This document shows positions 23,153-37,800 of a stretch of DNA of 64,000 nt, piece after piece. Location: positions 56,332,555-56,396,554 of the forward strand of contig JBCNJP010000025.1 in assembly GCA_039602395.1 (NCBI GenBank), in the 5' to 3' direction. Numbering within the stretch: the first letter of the stretch is position 1; the number at the start of each line of letters is the position of its first letter. This DNA is from Deinandra increscens subsp. villosa. Its lineage: Eukaryota; Streptophyta; Magnoliopsida; Asterales; Asteraceae. The position numbers and the translations under genes were made by a program. Below the pieces are notes generated by a model. That model did no database searches and had not been told where the DNA came from. It worked only from the letters and a program-made list of their open reading frames with translations.

Positions 23153-26100
23153 AAGTATAGTATATGTTCGATTAAAGTTGGTTTTAATATTCTTGGTGCA
23201 CATGGTACCTCTTCATATAGCACATAGGTTCCATTAAAGTTTGTTTTTAATATTCTTGAAGCACATGGTACCTTCTCATATAGCACATGAAATTACACTT
23301 TTATAGCACAAGGTACAACCCCATATAGCATTAGGAATTAACATCTTGCATTGGCTCATGCCACGTGGCGAGCACTAATTTTTTTATTAGCACTAAAATT
23401 TTATTTTTTATTATTTTTATTTAAACATAACTAAGTTAATACATGATTTAGTTGTATAATTGGTATAATCATTTGAGTTAAGCAAAAGAGTTCATGTACA
23501 GATAGATTTTCTTAGGTCGGTCGTGCAACATAATATTATTTTAAGTGTTTTGGTCGTTATATTTCTTATTTTCGCTTTCTTTATATAGTGTTGTAGCAAT
23601 GCAACAGTTTGGCGGGCTCGCGTTATCCCTGCAACAACGCATCCAATTGCCAAATCTCGTTGGGTATACATTTTCACAACAAAAATACGTATTCCTCCTT
23701 GTTTCACTTTTAATTATCCAATTTAGATTTTAAGATTATCATCATAATAGTTTAATCTAATGGTGATTAAACGGGATTATATTGATTAAACAGGATTTAG
23801 AGAGATTATTCAGGAACTTAAAAACTACGAAATCTGTCACTTGGGTTGTATTCGGTAGAGAGCCAGTTTCAAAACCTACGAGTGGTGTAATTTAAAATTC
23901 AAAATAATATGGTGTGTGTTAACCGTTATAAAAAAACTAGGAAATCTATATTTGAGGGGTTATTGGCATGAAGCTGTAAAGAAGAAGGAAGAGGGTGCAA
24001 AGGTTGACACCCGTTTTTCGTATTGAATTCTTATTTGATTAGTGTTTTCTGATCTTAATGTCTTAGTCTGTGTGGAATTCAAATTCTAATTGAAGTGTTT
24101 GATGTTTATATATATGTATGGCTCTGAAGATTTATGGTTTATTTCTTTTCAGAATAAATACTATACCGGCCACTACGCAAAGGAAACGAAATCATAATCT
24201 CTATTGGGTCCTTTATCTTATTAACTAAGATCCTAATCTCTATTTGGGTTTAACCTTTTGAGATTCTAACTCTTGTTCATAGGCTATTCTGTAATTATTA
24301 ACCTTCTTAAGTATAATGTGTTTTTTTTTCTGAAATGTCATTTTCTATTATTAAGTTATTCAATCTATATTATATATAACGCATATAAAGATGACAAACT
24401 TATCATTTGTTTAAAAAATTAACAGTTCAAGGGGTATAATAATCTTTTAAATAAAAAACTTAAAAAATGTTTTATAATTGTCATTTAATGTAAATGATAA
24501 TTTAAATACTCTATTTAATAATAATTAAAATTTAATAAACTATAAAGTAAAACAAAAAATAAGCCAAATAAAAAATTGTCTTTTAAATATAAAAATTATA
24601 TTGCGTTATAAATTAACGTTACCACAACATCGTATAGGTTCCATACTAGTTATTTAAAACATAAAAACATTTCCAACACATTGCAATATTTGCTCAAATT
24701 TTTATGTAAGGTTTTTATTTTATGACATGATAACTCTTGCAATGCATGCTAGTATGCTACTATTGCAACAAATATTTTTAGTATCATATCTATTTAATCT
24801 TAAAGAAACATTTTAAAACATGCTTCAGTCAATTAGGAGGAGGTCTTAAGTAATATAATATACCTTTTATCGGCAATGTTCCATTGAAATCGTTATGACT
24901 CAAGAGGAGGTCTTCCAAACCATATAAATTAGGGAGCTCTGAAATTAGATATAAAAACCAATTGTTCAAACAAGTGGAAGCAATATATAGTCAATAGCAT
25001 TTGAAAACACATTGTAATAACAGCTTCACCATTTAATGTGAGCGAGTGAAGACCACATCCGCTTAAGTCAAGACTCTTTAACTCTCTCAACAAAGATAAT
25101 TCTGTATTAAAGAAATATATTCTATGTTAATATGATGAGATTGATATTTAGCTTCTTTATTAACCATGAGGATTTACGAGAAATGTGCATGCCTTGATCA
25201 ATTGAAAATGAACTTCCTAGTTGATGAGAATAACTAAGATCAAGAATTTCAAGGGACGGGAGGAAACTTAGGCATGATATGATGCTCTTGTTGAAATCGT
25301 TGAAGGCAAGAGATATACTCTTTAACTTCTTCAATCTCATTAAGCTCTTACAATCTATAAAAAAAATATATTAGAAGAACTCTGGGGTCTTATATATAAG
25401 CTTACCGTTCAAAACCTTAACATTTTGATTGTTGATTTACCTTGGATACTTGGTGCGCCATTAAAGTTGTTAGCACTTGAATCTATCTTCTCCAAGTTCG
25501 TCAAATGACTTAATGCTGTGGTATGAAATAGAAAAAAACCATGTTACTCATATACATTTTGTGCATTGTTTATCTTTACAACTATTTAATTATATTGGGT
25601 TTAATTGGCAAAGCTACAGGCGGATCCACCTAGGACCCAGTGGGGTCCTAGGCACCCACTCAAATTTGAAATTTTAGTGCTAATTCCTTGAACCGAACGA
25701 CTAGGCACCCAAGGTTTTTTTTTCCGAGGCACCCAAGGTTGTTGAAAATGGCTTCTTTTTAGCCGTTTTGGCACCCACAACAATTAGCTGTTTTTAACAC
25801 CCAAGACGCCCAAACTTATCAAATTTCTTGAATAAAAATAATTAATTTTAATGCTGTTTTTTATTAACTTATGTAATATTTTACCGAAAAAAAAATTTGG
25901 ATCCGCCACTGGGTAAAGCCATTAAAGTTATTTGTTATTGTGGTGTTGTCCTCTTGAGGTCAAGGGTTAGCCTCGTCGAAATGCGCATTTCATATAATTA
26001 GGTCGGGGTACAGATCGCAAGTAGAGTAGGATAGGTAGATGGATGCATGAGTTGCCGGTATAAAAAAACTATTTATTTTATACTAACGTCAGGACCATTT

Positions 26101-26930
26101 AGCATATAGTTCTAGTTTTATCTACTTAAATAACCATTTAAAACTATCTATTTTAAACATTGGCTTAACGGCTTAGTTAATGCATCTGCTAGTTGATCAT
26201 GTATGTTGATTTGTAGCACCTTGAGGGAACCATCCACAATTTTTTCATGTACAGAGTGGTAATCCAAGACTATATGTTTCATGCGGAGTGATTAACCGGA
26301 TTAGCACATATATATGTTGTTCCTTAGTTGTCACAAAATTAACAGATCCCTTATGTACCTTGAACACATTGTTAACCGGTAAGTTGCGTTTTTTTTGTAC
26401 CGTACGTCAAAATTGACTTAATTATGAGTCTATTAGTCCTAAATCACATCACAAGTCATCACACACAAGTTGAGTCTTGAAACGTTGGTGATTAACCTAA
26501 TACTGATGCGTACATCAAATTGCCCGAAAACGCGTTATATTTGATCATAATTAGATGTATAGCATGCCATATTCAATTTTCAAGCTTGAATGTGTTTCAT
26601 ATGATTGGGAATGTAAAATGGTGAAAGACGATGAAAACGAGACTAAAAAACGATAAAGAACAAAGAATTTAGAGCGAAATCGATAAAACCGACCATAATC
26701 GTATTATTTAATTTTAATTGATATTTGAGAAATGCTTATATCCATATAAAAATGATGACTTCATGATAATAAATGATAGATCTTGGATATTTGAACATGA
26801 TTAGCCGTAAATAAATTAGCTTGGATGTTTTCCATGCAAAAAGATTTAACTTTGAATAAATATGTTGCCTAGAAATAATTAAATCAGGGTTTAGGTTAAA
26901 AATAAATAGTTTTATGAAATATATATATAT

Positions 26931-26983
<53 letters not shown>

Positions 26984-27452
26984 TAGGATCATGCGAAAAC
27001 ACATATTAAAACCTCTATAACTTCTTCATACGTTAATTTTTTTTAAATTACATAAAAAGTCTTAGAATTATGTTATCTTCAATTTTAGAAAAAAAAATTA
27101 AAAAAATTAACGTTTCATTTTTTTTTTGTGTATGTGATGCACATGCGCAGCACAAAAAAAAACTCATACTTTTAGCATTCGTTAATATATATTTTTTCTA
27201 AGTCGCATCATATATCTTATATTTCTGTTATTTTTTAGTATTTTTTGTACTTTTTTGAATGGTGCACATGTGCATCACACGAAAAAATACGAAATGTTAA
27301 TTATTTTCTATTTTTTTCAGAATTAAAGACGACATAACTTAAGACTTTTGGTGCGAGTTTTATGAAAAAACATTAACGTATGAAAAAGTTATGTGGGTTT
27401 TAATATTGGTTTTCACGTTTTCGCAATAAATGTATTTTCGCAGGATCCTTAC

Positions 27453-27486
<34 letters not shown>

Positions 27487-27907
27487 AAAAGATAAATTGG
27501 AACCCACCTTGAGTTGGAAAATCGTTGGAACCCGGTCATAAACACAGTAAAAAAAATGTTTTTTTTTCTGAATTTTTTTATGGTGGTTCTTTATGTTATA
27601 AACTACCCTTAAATGAAAAAAAAATCAAAAAAAGGCCTACTAGATTTTCAGTTACGAAAAAAGTTACATCTGTAACTTTTATGCATATATTTGCAGTTAC
27701 GCAAAAGTTACATGTGTAACCTAGACATTTTTGATATTTTTTTTTAAAAAATCTAGTAGGCGGTTTTTTGATTTTTTTTCATTTAAGAGTAGTTTATAAC
27801 ATAAACAACTACCATAAAAAAATTAAGAGAAAAAAACATTTTTTTAACCGCGTTTTTGACCGGGTTCCAACGATTCTCCAACTCAAAGTGGGTTCCAAAA
27901 TACCTCA

Positions 27908-27944
<37 letters not shown>

Positions 27945-30900
27945 ATAGGATCTTTTAAGAACCAATAAATATTGTGAGAACCGCGAGAACAGATATGAGC
28001 CACACATTTTAACCACCTTTTAAAATGAATGGTCTAGATTAATTTGAATTTATTTAAATTAAATTTAAATTTAAAAATCTATTAAATATATAGAAAAGGG
28101 CATTTAAGTAATTTTATATTTAAATTGAGATAAAGTGATAAGGTGATGTGACATAAATATCTACTTTCCCCCCTTCATTTTATATCGTTAATAACTTTTT
28201 ATACGATAATAATTTTATAAAAAAAATTACACCATTAAATAGGACGTTTTTTTATCTTTAATTTGGTTATAGTCTCGTTATTTTTTTTTATATAAAAATT
28301 TTTTCCGTAGTTTTTTTTTAATGTATTTTGTTACATGTAGGTAACGAACAATTACATATGTGTAGCCATTACATACATATGTGTAACGAACAGTTACACG
28401 TATGTAAAATGTTATATAAATATAAATATTTAAATTTCTTTCTCATTGATCAATATATCATATTTTTTTCTCTCTCATTTTCCGTAAACACATTATCTAT
28501 CAGGTAAATGCCCAAACATATTTTTCGCAAACATATTTTCTTGCTACAACCACGTAGCTGGTTCTTACAAACCTGAAGCATTGTGTAACAAAAATGTAAA
28601 CAAGTATTTACATGGTTGCATGCTCGTAGGAATCTGTTACATAGTTGTTGTTGTCTAGATTGCATGATCGTACGCATCTGTTACATAGTTGCGCCTTCTT
28701 ACATATACGTTACATTTTCATAACAGAGTATTACCAACTAGTAGTAACAGGTTACCACCTGTCAAAACCTTAAACCATGATAATAGTAGCACCAAAACAA
28801 TACCAAGATCTAATTTTTTTTTTTTTGCAAGAACCAAAAACAACATAAAAAAGGATATCAAAATTATAAACAACAAGATCTCAAAATTATCAACTTTTTG
28901 AATGCATGTTGTTACATGTATGCAACGAACAGTTACGTATGGGTAACAAACAGTTACATATATGTTTGTACACTGATAAAAGGGTGTATTAGGTTATTGC
29001 TACATAAATGCACACAATATTACACACTTGTATCATGGTCTTGCTACATGAATGCAGCGAGTTCTTACATACTTGAAGCATGTGTAACAAACATGTAAAC
29101 ATGTTTTTACACTAATAAAAGGGTGTAGGTTGTTATTAAACTGGTGCAAACGTTCTTACACGTAAGATTCAGTAAGAAAAAAAATGAAAAAGGGATCGGT
29201 AATGAGGAAATCCAAGAATATCGAATTAAATGGTGTATAAAAGAAGTAAAAGAAATGTTCAATCCCACGAACTATCAGGTATAGTTAAAGTATGATTGAA
29301 TCGTGTTCCATATATGTTACATATCACTGCACGCTCGTAGGTATATATTACATGATTGTTAATATATTGCATGCTCGTATGTATTTGTTACATGGTTGCA
29401 TCTTGTTACATATATTTACCTATTCACTATAGAAACTTACTAACAAGTAGTAAAATATTACTGTGTTGCATGTGCATATAATGTTACACACTTGTATCAG
29501 GTTATTGCTACACCAATGCAGTGAGTTCTTACAACCGTGAAGCGTGGTGTAACAAACATGTAAATAGGTTTTTACACTAATAAAAGGGTCTTTAGGTTGT
29601 TGTTAAATTGGTGCAAACGTACTTACACATAGGAGTCCATAAGAATAATATGAAAAAAGGATTGGTAATGAGGAAATCCAAGAATACAAAATTAAAGGGT
29701 GTATAAAATAAGCAAAATAAAAGTTCAATCTCACGAACTATCAGGTGTAGTTAAAGTATGATTGAATCGTGTTTCATATATGTTACATATCACTGCACGC
29801 TCGTAGGTATATATTACATGATTGTTAATATATTGCATGCTCGTATGTATTTGTTACATGGTTGCATTTTGTTACATATATTTACCTATTCACTATAGAA
29901 ACTTACTAACAAGTAGTAAAATATTAGTGTGCTGCATGTGCATATAATGTTACACACTTGTATCAGGTTATTGTTACACCAATGCAGTGAGTTCTTACAA
30001 AGTGAAGCGTGGTGTAACAAACATGTAAATATGTTTTTACACTAATAAAAGGGTCTTTAGGTTGTTGTTAAATTGGTGCAAACGTACTTACACATAGGAG
30101 TCCATAAGAATAATATGAAAAAAGGATTGGTAATGAGAAAATCCAAGAATACAAAATTAAAGGGTGTATAAAATAAGCAAAATAAAAGTTCAATCTCATC
30201 GAACAATCACGTATCGAACAATCACGTATGGTTAAAACATAAATGAATCTTGTTCCATAGATGTTACATATCGCTGCATCCTCGTAGGCATATGTTGCAT
30301 GGTTGTTAATGTCTATATTCCATGCATGTAGACATTTTTTTTAAATAAACATTTAAAAAAACTTACAGAAATAAAAAAAAGTAAAAAAATATATTTTAAA
30401 AAAATATAAAAAGTAAATTAAAAACACTAATAAGAAGTTTTAAAAAAATTAACTATAATAGTAAAAAAAGTTTTAAAAAATGTTTAATAAAAGTAAAAAA
30501 AATTATTCAAAAACATAAAAATAAGTAAGAAAAAGTAAAAAAAAAATATTACATTAAAAACATAAAAAGTAAATTAAAAAAACTAGTAAAAAGGTTTTTA
30601 AAAAAAATAATTTAAGAAGTAAAAAAAGTTATTTAAAACGTAAAACATTAAAACTTAATAAAAAGTTTTAAAAAATGTTTAAATAAAAAATGTAAAAAGT
30701 AAATTAATAAAAACTAATAAAATTTTTTAAAAAATAAATTAAAATAGTAAAAAAAATAATTAAAAAGTTTATAAATTTTTTTTAATAAAAGTAAAAAAAA
30801 AAGTTGTTCAAAAAACATAAAAAAATAAGTAAGGAAAAATAAAAAAAAATGTATCATATTAAATACATAAAATAGTAAATAAAAAAAAACTAGATTTAAA

Positions 30901-31309
30901 AAAAAAATATTTATAAAGTAAAAAAATAGTTTTATAAAAAAAGTAAAAGAAAGTCATTAAAACGTAAAAAATGATGAGTTTATAAAAAGTTTTAAAAATT
31001 GTTATAAAAATAAAAATGAAAACGTTTAAAAAAGTTAAGAAAAAATAGAAAACAATAAAAAATAAGTTTAAAAAATATATTAAAAAAACGTAATAAAAAA
31101 CATAAAGGAAAGTATTTAAAAATATTTAAAACAATTAATCTTTACTAATCTAGATATTAATAGTTAGAGTATTCTAATAGTTAATAATATTTTAGAAGAG
31201 TTTTGTCTTTTAGTTATATGGGTTAAAGACTTAATTGCCCTTTTGTATTAAAATAAATAAAATATGTTAGATTCCAAATGTGTGGCTAATAAGTGTTCTC
31301 ATGGTTCTC

Positions 31310-31384
<75 letters not shown>

Positions 31385-31539
31385 TAGGTTCAAATGAGAA
31401 CTTTTAAGAACCATTCTAAGCCACTCATTTTCAGGGGGGAAGCATTCAAATTCATGGGGGAATTTCCCTATATATAACTTGTGGCTCAGAATGGTTCTTT
31501 TTAGTTCTCAAACCCAATTAGTTCTCAAATGATCCTCTT

Positions 31540-31586
<47 letters not shown>

Positions 31587-31758
31587 AGAGGATCATTTGA
31601 GAACTAATTGGGTTTGAGAACTAAAAAGAACTAATCTTAGCCACTAGTTTATATATATGGAAAACCCCCCCATGAATTTGAATGCTCCCCCCTTGAAAAT
31701 TAGTGGCCCAAATTGGTTCTCAAAAGTTCTCAAAAGAAAAGGTTCTCATTTGAACCTA

Positions 31759-31833
<75 letters not shown>

Positions 31834-34800
31834 AGAGGATCATTTGAGAACCAATTGAGTTTGAGAACTTTTGAGAACCATTCTAAGCCACTAGTTTATA
31901 TATATGGAAAACTCTCCATGAATTATAGTGGTCTCCACCTGAAATCAGTGGTTGAGATTTAGTTCTTAAAAGTTCTCAAAACAAAAAGTTCTCATTTTAA
32001 CCTAACCATATATATATATATATATATATATATAGGAGGTGGTTCAAGAGAAAACCAAACTAAATCTAGAAAACCAAGAAAACTAATTGCAGCCAATCAT
32101 AACATTTCTTGCTTTTTATATTTATTTAAAATAGAAAAGGTTAGTAATGTAATTTGACCACTACTCTAATTAATTAATAAATTAATCATTTAATACAAAA
32201 CAGTTTCCTAATTTGTCTCATCCATCTCTACTTTCTTTCCTGCTCTATCTTAAGGTTACATATATGTATCTACTCATTGAAGTTATATGTTACCAGTTAT
32301 TATCCGCAAAGAGCAACACAACAAATGAGTCTATATAAGGTTACATATACGTAACCACTTATAATAAGGTTTATATTCTGATTTTCATCAGGTTACTTCT
32401 TTTACTATCTCGGTGTACCATATATGTAATCATGTATCAAGTTTATCATCATGTTTATGTAAACGTAACAACTCATTAGAGTTTATCATCAAGTTACACT
32501 TCATCTTACATATATGTAATCATAAGTTTTCGTTAAAAATAAGAATTTATACCTTTGCAAACATGCTTACATATATGTAATCTTATCTTTTATGTAGAGA
32601 TTAGTATTTATAGCTTCTTAGTTATGATAAAATATATAATTACATGTATGTAACTTTGTTAATATATGTTGTTTTGTAAACTATATAATTGGTCTTTACG
32701 TAACCACTTATAATCTTACGTATATGTTATCAGTTATTATCCGCCAAGAGCAACATAACAAATGAGTCTATCTAAGGTTACATATACGTAACTACTTATA
32801 ATAAGGTTTATAATCTGATTTGTCATCAGGTTACTTCTTTTATAATTTCGTTGTACCATATATGTAATCATGTATCAAGTTTATCATCAGGTTTACGTAA
32901 ACATAACCACTCATTAAAGTTTATCATCAGATTACAAATTATCTTACATATATGTAATCATAAGTTTTCGTGAACAATAATAATTTATAACTTTGCAAAC
33001 ATGATTACATTTATGCAATCCTATCTTTTATGTACAGATTATAATTTATATTAGTATTTATAGCTTCTTATTTATGATTAAATATAGATTACATGTATGT
33101 AACTTTCTTTATATATGTTGTTTTATAAACTATATAATTGGTTTTTACCTATGTAATTACATATACATAATGCGGTTAGAGATGTGCTTACATACATGTA
33201 AGCAAGTTTACATATGTCTGTTACGATTACTTGAATTTCTTTTAAAAATTATGAAGATGAAGAAAACAAATGAAGATGATTGAATTCTTTTAAAAACGTG
33301 TAATGTATGAGAGAGGAGAAAGAATGTAGGAAATTATTATGGAGTTTTTTAATTATGAAATTGTTATCCTTTTTACCAATTTTGCCCCTTACATTTTAAT
33401 TGTAATTAATGTCAGATTTTTTTTCTTTTTTTGAAAATGACTTAATCTTGTCCATTCAATTTTTAATCAATGGCAATTAAGTGGTTTCCTTGGTTTTCTA
33501 GAATTGAGTGGTTTTCTCTAGAACCCTCCCCTATATATATATGACAGATTCATGTCTACATCTTGAATATTGATGATAATTGTGGTCACCTATATATGTG
33601 ATTCCATGGAAAAATAAATATATAATAGAGAACTCGTGAAAATAAATAGTTTATCCATAATTGTTCGACGTCGCATGCTTAGTTTTAGAAATGACCTACC
33701 TTATGACCATGATCATACGTTATCACTACAATTAAATCGCCAACGTGTCTTCGAGTTGATTGTGTCGTAAAATTTATTTTTTAATTGTTATTTATTTATT
33801 TATTTAGGGAAATTGGATCTTAATAATCCAAAGTTTCGCCTATTGGTCGGGATTAATCCTACCTTTCGAAATGTTTCTCACCGCGCCTAAGTTTCAAACT
33901 ATTTTCTCTCATTGATCCCAAACTAACGGAACCTTAAGGATGTTAGTTTTTTGCTGACGTGGCGGTCCAGTTGGCTTTTGGTGAGGAAAAGTGTTATAAT
34001 AATAATAAAAAAAGCCTACCGAACCATCACATCAGCAAAAAAAACTAACATCGTTAGGGTTCCGTTAGTTTGGGATTAATGAGAGAAAATAGTCTGAAAC
34101 TTGGGCTCGGTGAGAAACATTTCGAAATGTGAGATTAATCTCGGCCAATAGGTGAAACTTTGGATTATTAAAATCCAATTTCCCATTTATTTAAGCATCC
34201 AAGATTGTATTTTTATGAATGAAATGTTTTGATCTTCTACATGCATGCTATTTAGGGTTAGATCCATATGATATGATCATCATGTTTGTATTTTTTATGT
34301 TATGAGATGTTTAGATTCATAATATGCATGTCATTTAGGGTTAGATCCATGTGATTTGATTATCAAGTTTGCATTTTTATGTCATGAAATGTTTAGATCC
34401 ATAACATGCATGTCATATAGGGTTAGATCTATGTGCTATGATCATCAAGGTTGTGTTTTTATGCTATTGATTGCTTAGGGTTAGATCTATATGTTGAATC
34501 CATAAATTATAGACTTTTATGTTGAAAAATGATTTGATCAACATCATGTATGATAACTAGGGCTAGATCTATGTTTCTCATCATCCAAAGTTGATTCTCT
34601 TGCTATAAAACTTAGATCCATGCCATGTATGCCAAAAGTTGGATAGATCCATGTTGGGTAAAATAGTTCTATAGATTTCATATGATTTTATGTCTAGATC
34701 TATCTAGGATTTGCCTTGTCAAAATATTGGAAGTTATTATGCACGATGACTTTGTTAACTTGGTTTGACTTCCCACAATATTAGTGCCCTTGCCCTTAGT

Positions 34801-37800
34801 TTAGGATTGGACCTATCATAAATCTGTACGTTATCACCTCACCAAATTCATCAACGACGAGTCGGTTGTGTCGTGAAATCGAAATCATTTATTTAATTAA
34901 TTATTTATCTAATTTCCTCTATCTCATCTAGTCGTCAAGATCACTTTTGGAGTCTAGCTTACTCATTGTGCGGTATCGTGTCTGTGTCATATCTCCTATT
35001 CCAGGTGAGTATTCATAGTTCCTCTTTCATTTTAATGTTTTGGGGTGCAACATGTATCCATATTCAAAACCCTAATTCTTAATTATACAAAACTATATGT
35101 GATCTAATGATGCTCTATGTGTAATATGCTAGTTGTGTGATACTTGTTTGATTCTATGTGTGGAAGTCTTGGTTGGAAGTCTTTGGTAGTCTTTAATCAC
35201 ATATGTACCATTAACCAACGAGCCGTGGTAACAATAATAGATCTATTGGTTGACAACTCACCCACGAGGTCGAAAATGTGGTCTTATTTTCGACGGGTGA
35301 TTGCTCCCTTATTGTCCAGGTTTGCTGCACATCCCTTATACTTGTTGATCATGTTTACATATAACACTTGACTCATTGAATCACAATGCTTTAATCTATG
35401 TAGTATTCTAAACCTATGTTTATTCACCAACTATTCGTAGTTGACCTTTATTTTATACATGTTGCAAGATTTGCTGAATGATGATCATAAGCTTGTTGAT
35501 TTCACCTTAGGATGAATGCCGTTGTAGTTAAGACCTAAAGAATATTAAATTAATTATTATCATTTATGTAATTTACTTTCATTACTTGTATAATGTTTGA
35601 TCTTATATGAAATGGGTTGACTAAAAAAAAGCAACATTAATTGTGTTGTGTGCATCTGGACAATCATCGCGCCCTGACATCTTCTGTCATCGATCGGGGT
35701 GTGACACCAGTTACAAAACCTTATCATCTATAACCATTGCGAACCATTCGACTCTACGCGATCATTTCTCCCTTTTGGTTTTTATCTCGTCCATTATGGT
35801 TATGCTCCTTAGTCTATGCCTGTCATGTGTCTCGACCTTCACTCATGTCGAGACCTTTCATTCGAATGCGTGGTGTGTTTGATTCTGAACTTTATGGTTC
35901 GGTTGGCACTTTGTAGCACCATCCCAAATTCATGATCGCCCTCATCGGCATCATACGAATTTGCTCATAACTCGTTCTCGATTTTATCATGTGGGACTCA
36001 TTTGTACTCAACCATTAGATTCTGGGATATCTTGGCTAGTTAGATTCATAAATTCGGCTCTTGTTAACTCAAGAGTTAAGTTGTAGAATTGATTCTCGCT
36101 GTTTCATTCCTAGATTTGCCTAGTGATTATTCCACCATTGATTCATGGCTTTGATTTCGGATTCTATGTCCGTCCTTCGTATCATGGATTGACCCTCAGG
36201 ATTGACTCTTAGTCGTTGTGCAACCTCGATATTGTTTCAATTGCAGATCAGTCATTCCTTATCCTATCTTTAATTAACCATTTGTTGTTTTATTAATCTA
36301 TTTCCTTGCTTATGTCATTCAATTTTCAATCTACGGTCTCTTTTATATAGCTCTATTGGTGGATGTGATCGGGAATCTCTATTATTCGAGTTATTTCATC
36401 TCATGTTATTTGATTTACCAAGTTCACATATCACTACTACAAACAGGGTCTTCCTTGACACGCGAACGATGACACTCGGTATCTTCTTGATGCGCAAAAA
36501 AATACTGTCATAAAAACTGTCAAGAATTGAAAAATCTTAAGGGTATATGACGCGCAATTTTGCGCGTCATAAATTCCTGTCATAATTTATAAAAAAAAAA
36601 CACGGAGGACACTTCAGAATTGCACGTCAAGAAATCCCTGTCGTTTTTTAATTTTTCCCGTCAAAAAATTCCCCCAAATATTTTGCCCTAATTTTGAGCC
36701 TCTCCAAAATTTCCCCCTAAAACACTTCTGTTCCCTGCTCTCGCCAAAAAACACTCGGTCTCTTCCACCGGAGAGGGTCGCCTCTCCCCAAAAACACTCG
36801 ATCCTCTTCCCCGCTCACTGTACCGGCCGCCTCTTCCCCAAAACACTCCTCTGTTACGCCAACACGAGCTAAGGAAGGGGAAGAAAGGATGTTACGCTAA
36901 CAATTATGGTATCCCCGTGTCCAACTAGCCTCCTTCATCAATTCGCGTTGCCCTAATTTTCGAACTCATCAAAGTTAACAGTCCCGACCACCATCGAACA
37001 CCTTGGGTACCTCCGATTGCTGAAGGGTGGTCGGTTGAAATGAAGTCAACAGTCCCGACCACCACCGAGCGCCACATTCCAAAAAACGAGTTGATTGCAA
37101 CCTTCCTTCTTCCGGTTCTTTTTCTTCCTCCTCGCTACCCGTATGTTAACAAGTTTCTTACTGTAATATAGATTTTACTCTTCGATTTCTCATTATATTT
37201 ACAAATTTGTTCAATTTTTATACATCAGAACCACTTATCCTTAGTTTGTACTTAATCGATAGTAGCCAATATCAGCTGTTGAAGGGTTTACCAATATCAG
37301 TTGTTGAAGAGTTCAATAATTTTCAGTTTCAGTTGATATCCCATCAGGTGAGTGCAAATTGTATATGGCAATCAGTACCCGTTGATTAGTTGTATGTATA
37401 CACTGATTTTTTTGACCATTTGAATATGTTGGCTTGATTTTGCTTTCCTGCTCCCGCTACTGAATGTTAATATAACCTCAATAATGAACAACTATGGTTT
37501 TAGATTTTGAATTCATGAGATTATACTAATATTTTTGAACTACTATGATTTTAGAAATATGAATCGGGATTCAGTCGAGTTACTGGTTTTGTTGCTTCTC
37601 GTTCATGTCTAAATTTCATCCATAATCGGTTTCATATTACTAGTTAATTAGTTATTTTTAAATTGCAGCCATATTGCTTTTCATTTGTTTTCATGATTGA
37701 GTTTTATGAAACTTGCAACACAATTTTGCAAGCTGCTCATACTATCAAAAGTCTTATAAAATATATGTTGTTCTTGTAACACCTTGCTTACGTGAAGCTT

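Larger units (their letters stand above)
27942..31312. mobile_element. (TA)n-flanked element E3 (3.4 kb, repeat-filled)
   Basis: Left end GGGATAGGATCTTTTAAG, then ATTGTGAGAACCGCGAGAAC and GAGCCACACATTT. The right end in reverse complement reads TTTGTGAGAACCATGAGAAC then TAGCCACACATTT, so the termini are inverted repeats, with the outermost 25 bases missing on the right. Interior: tandem 466-base repeats (about 28810-30345) and an A-rich tract (30345-31130). No transposase frame. (TA)n on both sides. Confidence 0.75.

Noticed and set aside
24640..24660. Second Helitron end (CATACTAGTTATT)
   Set aside because: CTAG-T is present but no hairpin precedes it.
25122..25340. A 72-codon minus-strand ORF taken as a separate small gene
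   Set aside because: It is RLP exon 5 read through into its intron; splice signals and LRR register explain it.
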